NCBI GenBank assembly: GCA_014529385.2 | Contig: CM043946.1 | Location: 40,433,558 to 40,468,057, forward strand | From: Adiantum capillus-veneris | Lineage: Eukaryota > Streptophyta > Polypodiopsida > Polypodiales > Pteridaceae | Direction of reading: 5' to 3' | Length of the DNA: 34,500 nucleotides | Shown here: piece by piece, positions 26,851-34,500 of the stretch | Layout: every line of letters starts with the position of its first letter | Position numbering within the stretch: the stretch's first letter is position 1 | The notes under the pieces: generated by a model | Seen by the model: only the letters and a program-made list of their open reading frames with translations | Databases searched by the model: none | What the model was told of the DNA's origin: nothing | Translations under genes and position numbers: made by a program

Positions 26851-28409
26851 CTAGAGAGGACTAACCTCTAGGCGGGCTTTCTCAACAAGAGAGGGACTGA
26901 TCACATCATGCATACTACCTGGGTCAAACAATATGACAAAACGGTGCCCCGTCATATGACCATAACATTTAATGAGAGACTCATCAATGGGAGGGTCAGG
27001 AGAAACTTGGGACACACTCGTGTTCTCATTAATTGCATTGACAGAGGAAGTGGGTTCTGTGGATTCTTTAGATTCATTAGAGTCAAGCTTAGGACATGTT
27101 CTTTTTATGTGACCCTTAATGTGACAATGAAAACAACGACCTTCCTTAGAATAAGTGCTTTGCTCTTCCGATGTGATGTACTCTCCTAAAATTCCTTGTG
27201 CTACCTTTTTATCTGGAGTAAGCTTAGGTTTAGCATTTGTGTTAGCCTTACCCTTAGGTTCATTGGAAGAATTCTTTTCTAAGAGACTGTTGGAAGATTG
27301 GTTAGAAGAGTTACCATTCTTACCATTCTTACCGTTCTTACCATTCTCAGGGTTCTGAGAAGTCTGCGAGATACTTGTGGAAGTCTTGTTCTCCTTAGGC
27401 TTTCCCTTGTTGTGCTTCATCTTCTGTGCGAGAGCAATCGCTACCGCCTTGTTGAGATCGATTGGATCGAGCACCTCGATATCGTACTTGATATACTCGT
27501 CCAATCCATAAAGGAATGCCTCTTTGCGTTCATCATCCGACTTGCGTAATTGGGTACCTAGCTGCAAAACACGATTAGAAAAAGACATAACCGGCATACC
27601 ATTTTTCTTGAGGGCGCGCCAATCGTCCTTCAATCCTGCGAGGTACTGAGGTGACATAAACCGCGCCTTGAGCTTGTCTTGGAAATCAGCCCAATTGAAG
27701 GAAAGAGGCGTGAATTCGTCGGCCTAACTGTGCCTCTTGCTATGCGTGGTACCAATTGATGGCATCACCGGCAAGGTACATAGCTATCGTCAAAACCTTG
27801 CTATTCCCTGTCTTCTTAGTTGTCGCAAAATAAGCATTAAATTGATGCAACCAAGAATGAATAACCGTAGCATCCATCTTACCATCATACTTACTGAAAG
27901 CCAACTTCTCTATGACTAGGTTGTTGGAATCCGCATCGTGGCTTGCGCCACTTGAGGAACTCCCACAATCTTTGGCTGGTTCGGACTTCGAGGCAAGTAC
28001 TTGTCGAACCAATTCTTGAGTGCGGAGTTCTCTTTGAGCCTCACGCTCGGCCTCCAAGGCCGCTCATCTTGCTTCGGATTCCTCCTTTCTTTGTGCTTTT
28101 CTTTCTTTTCATTCGTCGCGCTCGCGTTCCAAAGCAATGCGAGTCGCTTCTTGTTGTATGGCAATTCTTTCGTTTCTTTCTTCGCGCTCGCGGTCCTTGG
28201 CTTCTTGTCGTTCTGCTTTTCTTTCTAGTTGTGCCATCATCTCCATTATCGACTTGACCATCACCTCCATAGGATTTTGGTACAACTCGTGGCATAGATG
28301 GGGAAGGGGGAGGGTGGGAAAAAACTCCTGGTTGGGAAAACTCTTCTTCGCCACTCCCATGCTCATCACTTGTATGCGAAGTATCCATTCCGCTTCGAGT
28401 GATGACCAT
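26851..28409 (-). pseudogene. gag: A2 gag with retropepsin start
   Basis: Starts at MVITRSGMDTSHTSDEHGSG (ATG 28409; the next ATG is 28388). The frame slips near 28280 into the coiled-coil segment AQLERKAERQEAKDREREER, with a TGA at 28111-28109, then slips again into 28057-27740 (SKYDGKMDATVIHSWLHQF, YLAGDAINWYHA). Frame 27657-26851 completes the capsid (PQYLAGLKDDWRALKKNG, RKSDDERKEAFLYGLDEYI), an (NGK)n hinge, the zinc knuckle CFHCHIKGHIKRTC (27135-27094) and, in the same frame, the protease start VILFDPGSMHDVIS (Asp 26925-26923). Gag and protease were therefore one polyprotein. Confidence 0.88.
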
Positions 28410-28832
28410 GCACTGTGATCTTGGGTTCTTAAGTTTATGAAGAACTTGGGTTCTTGAGGTTCTTGGGTTCTTGAGGTTCTTGAGGTTTTCTTTCGCTTGC
28501 AATCTGTGTTTAAGAAGGATCTTCTCTTCACACGAGTTCTGCTCTTTTCCGCGGGCGCAACTTTTGGCGGCCTTGCGCTCACACCACAGTTGCTTTTTCC
28601 CACTTCACGTCGATTGGCCGGCCGCTAAGTGCACGGTCCGCTCTCAACGAGTGAAAAGAGGCACAAGGGGAGGTTGGACAAGCCCTTCTTTCTTGGGATT
28701 CCTGTCACTCTTCAAAAACACGAATAGGAATCGACACGCCCAAGCGAACTTGGGTTCGTGCGACCTCAACAAGCAAAAACAATCTTGTGATTCTTGTGGT
28801 TCTTTCCTTGAGTGATACAGAACACTGTCAAA
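28410..28832 (-). other. A2 leader
   Basis: Same layout as the A1 leader: the GGTTCTTGAGGT run at 28446-28487, GGCGGCCTTGCGCTCACACCA near 28568, GGCCGGCCGCTAAGTGCACG near 28614 and TTCTTTCCTTGAGTGATAC next to the primer site. No open frame of note. Conservation with A1 is high. Confidence 0.65.
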
Positions 28833-28844
28833 GCTCTGATACCA
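28833..28844 (-). other. A2 primer-binding site (tRNA-iMet)
   Basis: Minus strand TGGTATCAGAGC, identical to the sites of A1 and B, one base from the LTR end. Confidence 0.95.
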
Positions 28845-28845
28845 A

Positions 28846-30103
28846 TGTAAGGTGCAGCGGAATGAATGTTTGAACTTTGCTCAAGATGAGTGCTCCGAAC
28901 TGTGCTCAAGGGTTCCTTTTACTTACGGAAGGGAGAGCCTTCCGTTCCTTTAGTGAGAGAGTGCAATGGACACAAACAAAGTGAATGGACACAGTGAATG
29001 GAAGTGCGTGAGACTGAGAGATAGAGAAGAGAATACGACACCAGAGACGTTGTAAAACCCTCCTCTGAAGGCCCCACTCTCTATGGCGAGAGTGGTCTAC
29101 TTATGATTGCACAAATCTCTACAATGCTTGGACTTGCCGACGATGTCGACGAAGACGAGGACAACGACAAGACGGGCTGAAATCTGAAAACTCTAAGGGC
29201 TGAAATCTGCAATTCTTTATCAACTGAATTCTGACTCTATGTCGGGGACAATGTCGAATGGCGATGATGCGACGACGACGCGCTGAAAACGCAGATGCTG
29301 AAATCTGCGTTTTCCGGGCTGAATCTGTAAACCTTGCGAAATCTCATCGTGCGGCGAGGATCTGCTGCGGGAAGGTGAGATCTGCAAGGGGCGGGGGTTC
29401 TTCTGCGAGTGCTAAAGGCTGAAAACTCAAAACGCTAGTCCTATGGCTGACTTTGTCGCGATGATTTGCAAAAACGCTAGGGTTGCTCTGCAAACCAAAA
29501 ACGCTAGGGCTGAAAACTGACCTTGCGGGGAAATCTGCTAACGCTAGGAAATCTGCTCTATTGCTGTGGGAATCTACTAACGCTAGAGCTGATATGCTGT
29601 CTACTATCGCCGGGAATCTGCAAGTGCAAAAACGCTAGCTGATCTGGTGCAAAAATGCTAGGCCTTCTGTTGAGAGAAAACGCCAGAGTTGTCGCGGGGG
29701 TTGGTCTTGCTGAGAAGTTGCCTGTTGAGCAAGGTGCTCTTGCTGCCTCTTCTGCCAGAAAGTGCTAACTCTAGTTTGCTTATATATTAACTTAGCAAAA
29801 TTGCCCTACCTACTTTCCAACAAAAATCACTTGAAAATAATAAGTGAAAAATGTCAAAAATAGGGAAAATAGGCCTATGCACTGTAAAAATGCTACTGAT
29901 GGGATCTGACGGTAATTTGATGATCATGTTGTATGCAACCAGAGAATATGCATCTAATCTAAGTGTCTGGAAATGCACGGTTTACGATACAGACTCACAA
30001 AAGTGCCAAATCACTTCCTATTCTAGACTGACTTGACTTAACTGAACCCTGATCATGCTGTAGCTTGTCCACGGACACATAGGGTTGGATGTGTCACGTG
30101 ACA
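28846..30103 (-). repeat. A2 5' LTR (1258 bp)
   Basis: Minus strand begins TGTCACGTGACACATCC at 30103 and ends CACCTTACA at 28846. It contains the hairpin at 28925-28945, GATGTCGACGAAGACGAGG near 29136, and AAAACGCTAGGGCTG-type words from about 29180 to 29690. It keeps the 15 bases AATGTTTGAACTTTG near 28865, missing from the A1 5' LTR, which is the empty site for C2. The right flank is G3 gypsy coding sequence. Confidence 0.93.
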
Positions 30104-30897
30104 TCGATTATCGAGCCAAGAAAGTGACTTTAACAAACGAGAAGGGCAAAAAAATTGTATTAGATGTAACATTGAAGAGGGAGTCAGTCCCTATTGTATC
30201 GGCTTCGGCCATTTCAAAATTAATAAAATCCAGTCTTTTTGTTTACTCGATCTATTTGAAAGAATTGAATGATGAACATCGAACGAACATGTCTGAACTA
30301 GACAAAGAACGCCAAGATTTTCTCCACACACATGCTGATTGTTTCTCTGAAGGCCTGTCAAGCGAGTTACCCCCATCTCGTCTTGAGAATCATACTATTG
30401 ATCTGATTCCTGGAAGCACACCACCGAACCGGCCACCTTATACCGTGTTAGCCGAGCCCAGAATCAAGAAATCATGAACGAAGTGAAAGGCCTTCTTGAC
30501 AAGGGTCTCATCCAACCGAGTAATTCACCCTATTGCTCTCAGGTTTTACTCGTACTAAAGAAAGACGGCTCTTGGAGGATGTGTGTTGATTACAGAGCTC
30601 GCAATAACACTATCAAGAACAGATTTCTGATTCCAAGGATCAATGATATTCTTGACCAACTACAGGGATCCTCTTGTTTTAGCACGATTGATTTGAAAAG
30701 CGGATATCATCAGATTAGAATCGCTCCGGGAGATGTCTACAAGCCAGCCTTTCGGACAAGCTTTGGTTTATACGAATTTTTGGTTTGGACTTACCAATGC
30801 TCCAGCGACTTTCAACCAAATCATGGATAGGATTTTTCGAGAGCATCGATCTTTTGTAGGCACTTTCTTTGATGATATTATAGTTTACTCCAAGGAT
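30104..30897 (+). pseudogene. G3 reverse transcriptase
   Basis: Frames 30085-30477 and 30474-30830 give SASAISKLIKSSLFVYSIYL, ELPPSRLENHTIDLIPG, LLDKGLIQPSNSPYC, WRMCVDYRARNN (usual RALNK damaged), [16 protein letters not shown] and [11 protein letters not shown] shift follows near 30785. The active-site box FFDDIIVYS is at 30865-30891, then a TAA at 30898-30900. The catalytic Asps are present but the frame is broken in at least three places. Confidence 0.9.
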
Positions 30898-30900
30898 TAA

Positions 30901-31806
30901 GCAGAACATCGACACCATCTGCTACAGGTCTTTCAGGCATTACATGATCACATATTAGTTATCAATGCCAAAAAGAGCGGGTTTTTCTTGCCGGAGATAC
31001 ACTTTCTGGGACACATCGTCTCAGTAGAGCAGGAGTACAGATGGACCCGGCCATGATTGAAACTATCCGCGATTGGCCAGACTTAAAGAATGTTCATGAG
31101 GTTAGAAGCTTTTTGGGCTTGTGTTCTTACTACAGGTGGTTCATTCGGTAGTTTGCAGAGGTAGCTTCCCCTTTTGCACATATTGACTTAGAAAGGAGCC
31201 TTTCTCGTGGTTTGAAATGAGAAATGAATCCAAGTTTCAAGGGACCAACAAAGGTGACTGCCTTTCAGACACTTAAGGAAAACTGCCCACTAGACGAGTG
31301 TTGGCTTTGCCAGATTTGCAAAAGCCATTCAAAAGTTTATTGTGACGCTTGTGGCCGTAGTCTGGGATCGGTCTTAATGCAAGAAAGCCATGTGATTGCT
31401 TATGAAAGCACAATGTTTTCAAGGCTAGAATTGGTAGCACAGATTTCTGAGATAGAGCTATTGGCAGTTATCCATGCTCTTACTCAGTGGCGACATTACC
31501 TACTCGGAGCCGATTTCACGGTCTTTACTAATCATCAGAGTTTACGATACTACTTGTCACAGAAGCAGCTTTCGGAAAATCAAATGCAATGGGCTAACAC
31601 CTTGTCATAGTTTCACTTCCACATTGTCCATGTTCAAGGATAGAAAAACTTAGTGGCAGATGCATTGTCTCAAAAGCCCCTCGGCTTGGCTGTTTCCGCG
31701 ATTCATCATAGAAGTTTCCATCCTAGTACATCGGGCTTCTCTCTGAATGAGATGACTGGATGCTAATCTTAGTGCATCAAGAGTCCCGGAAAGATAAGAT
31801 GGCCAG
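30901..31806 (+). pseudogene. G3 RT thumb and RNase H
   Basis: After the stop, pieces in changing frames include FFLPEIHFLGHIV, a variant of RSFLGLCSYYR near 31105, then frame 31224-31610. That frame has VYCDACGRSLGSVLMQES (catalytic Asp 31344-31346), ISEIELLAVIHALTQWRHYL, and VFTNHQSLRYYLS, in which the conserved Asp of T-D-H is Asn (codon 31530-31532). QMQWANTLS and, past a stop, NLVADALSQKP end the RNase H region. Decayed. Confidence 0.88.
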
Positions 31807-32327
31807 TGTCACGTGCAGCGGAAGGGTTTATGGTTTAGCTCAGATATAGTACTTCACACAAACACAAGGTTTACGTGAGAGAACTAAACTAAACACAATG
31901 AAGAGAGAGAAAAAAGAGACGACGCATGTTAGGTCTCAACCACGTTCAAGGGCCCCCTTCCTCTGTTGCCAGAGAAAGTACTTGCTTTAATTACTTGCAC
32001 AAATGCTGATACAATGGGTAAATGCTGAATACTGAGTGCTCCATGCTGATGATCTGCAAAAACAATAGATAATGATGCTCATGCAAAAACGCTAGGGCTG
32101 ATTTGGTGCAAAAACGCTAGGACTGATTTGGTGCAAAAACGCTAGGGCTGATATGATGCAAAAATGTTAGCCGATCTGATGGATAAACACTGACTGATCT
32201 GGTGCAAAAACGTTGCGGATCTGATGCACTAACGCTGGCTGATCTGATGCAAAAACGCTAGGGTTGATCTGCTAATGCTGAAGGTGCTTCCGATGGAAAC
32301 GTTGATGGATGCTAAGGGAAACGCTAA
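31807..32327 (-). repeat. D: B-like LTR fragment
   Basis: Starts TGTCACGTGCAGCGGAAG at 31807 and follows the B LTR order: GATATAGTACTTCACACAAA, CAAGGGCCCCCTTCCTCTG, CTTGCACAA. Then come at least eight copies of a 20-23 base word of the type GGTGCAAAAACGCTAGGGCTG between 32080 and 32270. The left flank is gypsy coding sequence with no primer site, so this is the outer (3') end of an element or a solo LTR. The other end (TGTCACGTG) is not seen, cut by the gypsy LTR at 32328. Confidence 0.8.
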
Positions 32328-33099
32328 TGTCACAAACTGCTGACGTGTCAAGCCACTGAAGAACGGAGCCAACTTGTAGATCCCAGTCGAGGGGCCTAAA
32401 CCCTAAAAAGAAGCAACAGAAGAAGAAGAAGCAGAAGCATAGATAGAAGTTTTACCAACTTGCAAAGTCTCGCCGAGTGGGGCACTTTTTAAAGAAGTTC
32501 CCAATGCCCACCAACATATGGGACCCCGTCCAATGGGGCCCAAGGGACCTAAAGATAAAATAAAGTAAGATCCACTCACACACACACACACACACAGAAG
32601 AATTGCATGGAGAAGTGATGATGTGGCACTGTTGTACGGATCACCCACAATTTGCACTCAATTGCTGAAGTTGCAGATGTACGGAATTCCGCGTTTTACG
32701 CTGACAGTGCTGACATGGCAATTGAAAGGATTTCCGCAAAATATGCAGGCTGCTTTTAACAATGGAAGATTTTTGGACTAGATGCTTTTAGAACATGAAG
32801 CTTTTCATGTAACTGCTTTTCATGGCCAAGGGCCTTTAAATAGAACCCATGGGCTCTCACTCTGGCAGTCTACCCGTGGGGGATGCAAAGCAGGGCCATT
32901 GGAGTTGTACCTTGTTGAAGCAATATAAAGAAATACACGAAAGGGGCACTAGGTTTTGGGGCTAATGCTCTCTTGGGGTGGAACTCCGCCACTCCCTATC
33001 TCATGTGTCGTGCATCTCTTCAATTCATTGTTATTTGAAGTGCTTAAAGTTGTTTAGTCTATTCTTTTCCGTTGGCACGTGGTGCCCCATCCCGTTACA
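32328..33099 (+). mobile_element. Solo gypsy LTR (772 bp)
   Basis: Begins TGTCACAAACTGCTGACG, ends CCCGTTACA. Flanks GCTAA (32323-32327) and GCTAG (33100-33104) match 4 of 5. There is no polypurine tract before it and no primer site after it, so it looks like a solo LTR left by recombination. The U3 has an extra 200-base segment, including a (CA)n at about 32577-32597, and the core ATATAAAGAAATACACGAAAG lies at 32923-32943. It is related to, but longer than, the G1 and G3 LTRs. Confidence 0.75.
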
Positions 33100-33471
33100 G
33101 CTAGAGTACTGCTGGGTATTGGGTGCTGATCTTTGGTACTGTCTTGTTCGGGATGGTCAGTGCCATGTCTGCTTGAATGTGAGAAAGGATGTGAATATGA
33201 TGGGGACTAAATTTAGTAGATCGAGACATCCGTCAAAAGGTCGACATAGTCTGGATGTGATTGCTAAATAAGTTACAATGACATGATTTATATTTGAAAT
33301 CTCGACGAAAATGTGATGATTGTTCAGTGATTGATGTCTTTGTGCAAGTGCTAGATGTATGTAGTCTGATGCATAGAAAAATGCAGTCAATGCCTAATGA
33401 GCTAGTTTGTGGCCTTTGTCTGTTTTGCACGTGTAATTGAGGGCGATTACTCTTCTTTCAAGAGAGGGGTA
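33100..33471 (+). mobile_element. Gypsy 3' internal region and polypurine tract
   Basis: From about 33172 it aligns with G0 (7523-7774 plus 22345-22418). It ends in the polypurine tract AAGAGAGGGGTA (33460-33471) directly before TGTCAC. No open frame with a known domain; no chromodomain or envelope-like frame was found. It serves as the empty-site reference for the insertion of B (GAGCT near 33397). Confidence 0.78.
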
Positions 33472-33990
33472 TGTCACAAGTTGCACCTATAAGGTGTGAG
33501 AGCCCCAAAACTTGTGAAACTGCTAATGTGGCAGGCAGCCTGTAATTTTTGCTAGCAGGCTAACGTGGTAGTACAAAAATCAGACCAATGCTTTTTTCGG
33601 AGATTTTGCTGATGTGACACTTGCTGTATGGACAACCCTGAAAACACGCCAACCAACTTTTGGGTCAAAAGATTAGTTGCTTTTGGGGGAGTGCTACTTT
33701 TAGGCCTCCCAAGTAACCTTTACAAGCATGCCCTCGGACCACTCTTACGCAAAGAAGCCGTGAGAGCTTGTGGAGAGTTGGACCCGCTTGTTGTACCCGT
33801 TATGAAGCAATAAAGAAAGAAATACCAAAAGGGACGCCAATCAAACTTTGGAGCCAATGCATCTGGAAGTAGAACTCCGTCGCTTCATGTTGACTCTCCT
33901 CTTCTTTCTCTCTCTTTTCAAGTTCAGTTAGTGCAGTTTTTGTTCGTGTGTTGCTATTTATTTCTCGCTTGGGTGTCCAAGCCTGTTACA
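33472..33990 (+). repeat. Gypsy 3' LTR (519 bp)
   Basis: Begins TGTCACAAGTTGCACC after the polypurine tract and ends GTGTCCAAGCCTGTTACA, the same termini as the G1 LTR (531 bp). U3 carries weak ACGT-type boxes (AATGTGGCAG near 33526, TAACGTGGTAG near 33562). The core AATAAAGAAAGAAATACC is at 33810-33826. It closes the G3 or a related plus-strand gypsy copy. The right flank is the minisatellite. Confidence 0.88.
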
Positions 33991-34262
33991 CTACCCCGGA
34001 CTAGTAACTATTGAATTATTATTCAGTCTCAACCCCAAACTAATAACTGTTGAACTATTGTTTGAACCCTACTCCAAATTAATAACTTTTGAATTATTAT
34101 TCGATCCCTGAGCAGACTAATAACTATGAATTATTATTCGGTACCATTCTATCCTGGACTACTAATTATTCAGTCCAATGATTATTCAGTCCCATTCTAC
34201 GCCGGATAATAACCTGTTGAACTATTACTGAGTCCCCATTCTACCCAACTGATGGATTATTA
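33991..34262. repeat. AT-rich minisatellite
   Basis: About six imperfect units of roughly 38-48 bases sharing CTAATAACTRTTGAATTATT followed by ATTCRGTCCC and a C-rich spacer such as ATTCTACCCCGG. The first unit starts directly at the LTR end. Units differ in spacer length. No coding potential. Confidence 0.85.
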
Positions 34263-34500
34263 GCAGCTTCCACCCTTGCTTCATTGCACATCTCCTGCAC
34301 TCCCATCTTCACCACCACCCGTCCTTTGACTTTGCAGGCTGAGCATATGAGGAATTCTCTAGACTCCATGAGACAATAGATCTCATTGGATGTATCATTA
34401 ACTGCTCTCTCATTGAGGTGTACTCAATTTTCAGCCATTACACACTTTGGTCACTCAGTGATGTCTCTGATCTGTCGCATATTTGGCGTCTCTCTCTCTC
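34263..34500. other. Non-coding end of window
   Basis: Nothing recognisable: no domain in six frames, no LTR terminus, no repeat shared with the rest of the window. It ends in a short (TC)n that runs out of the window. Confidence 0.5.

Larger units (their letters stand above)
26018..30103 (-). mobile_element. A2: second family A element, 3' end lost
   Basis: The 5' LTR is 28846-30103, the primer site 28833-28844, then gag and the same retropepsin, acidic spacer and integrase-like tail as A1. It matches A1 down to TGTCATGCCAAGGAAGA (26018; 15578 in A1), then stops abruptly at G2 RNase H. So the last part, polypurine tract and 3' LTR are gone. Like A1 it has no reverse transcriptase or RNase H of its own, which shows that this structure belongs to the family and is not damage in one copy. 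Confidence 0.9.
30104..31806 (+). mobile_element. G3: Ty3/gypsy pol fragment
   Basis: Starts inside the protease-to-RT linker (IDYRAKKVTLTNEKGKK), where the A2 LTR ends, and runs to just after RNase H. Same subfamily as G1. It is followed by a B-like LTR at 31807. The integrase is not seen; the sequence picks up again only near the gypsy 3' end at about 33172. The upstream half (gag, protease) is not adjacent to the other side of A2. Confidence 0.88.

Noticed and set aside
33100-33471. Possible chromodomain or envelope-like gene upstream of the gypsy 3' LTR
   Set aside because: All three forward frames are closed by stops and show no aromatic-cage chromodomain pattern or signal/transmembrane segments.

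Overview
This window is nuclear DNA of a land plant, almost certainly from a large, repeat-rich genome. It is built almost entirely of LTR retrotransposons. The evidence is plant Ty1/copia and Ty3/gypsy domains (CX2CX4HX4C zinc knuckles, YVDD and FFDD reverse transcriptases, RNase H, integrase), LTRs that start TG and end CA, and primer sites of the type TGGTATCAGAGC (initiator tRNA-Met) in five places. No host gene, rRNA, tRNA or CRISPR array was recognised. The plant lineage cannot be fixed from the sequence alone.

Layout. (1) 1-640: non-coding flank with a long TC microsatellite. (2) 641-4006: C1, a decayed copia element on the minus strand. (3) 4007-4358: a plus-strand piece of a gypsy LTR fused head-on to G1, a truncated minus-strand gypsy element (4359-7522) with its 5' LTR and primer site. 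(4) 7523-22419: a four-level nest. The 3' end of a plus-strand gypsy (G0) is split by element B (7775-22344). The 3' LTR of B is split by element A1 (8335-19949, duplication TACTA). The 3' LTR of A1 is split by copia C2 (8362-13878). (5) 22419-24046: LTR fragments and degraded sequence. (6) 24047-about 26017: G2, plus-strand gypsy from zinc knuckle to RNase H. (7) About 26018-30103: A2, a second family A copy on the minus strand that has lost its 3' end. (8) 30104-33990: G3, plus-strand gypsy pol, interrupted by a B-like LTR (31807-32327) and a solo gypsy LTR (32328-33099), then the gypsy 3' end, polypurine tract and LTR (33472-33990). (9) 33991-34262: an AT-rich minisatellite, then plain non-coding DNA.

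How the parts relate. C1, C2 and the G copies derive from autonomous elements, but each coding region seen here carries stops, frameshifts, deletions or lost catalytic residues. A1 and A2 are the most unusual. They have about 1.2 kb LTRs and encode a gag with a coiled coil, a zinc knuckle and a retropepsin-like domain, but no reverse transcriptase or RNase H. A short stretch resembling the integrase zinc-binding region sits directly after an Asp/His-rich spacer. B is smaller still: LTRs of about 1.1 kb around an internal region under 0.7 kb. A, B and the B-like LTR share an iterated LTR motif and the same primer site, which suggests a group of non-autonomous elements that depend on enzymes made elsewhere. 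All boundaries and alignments were read by eye; percentages are approximate.
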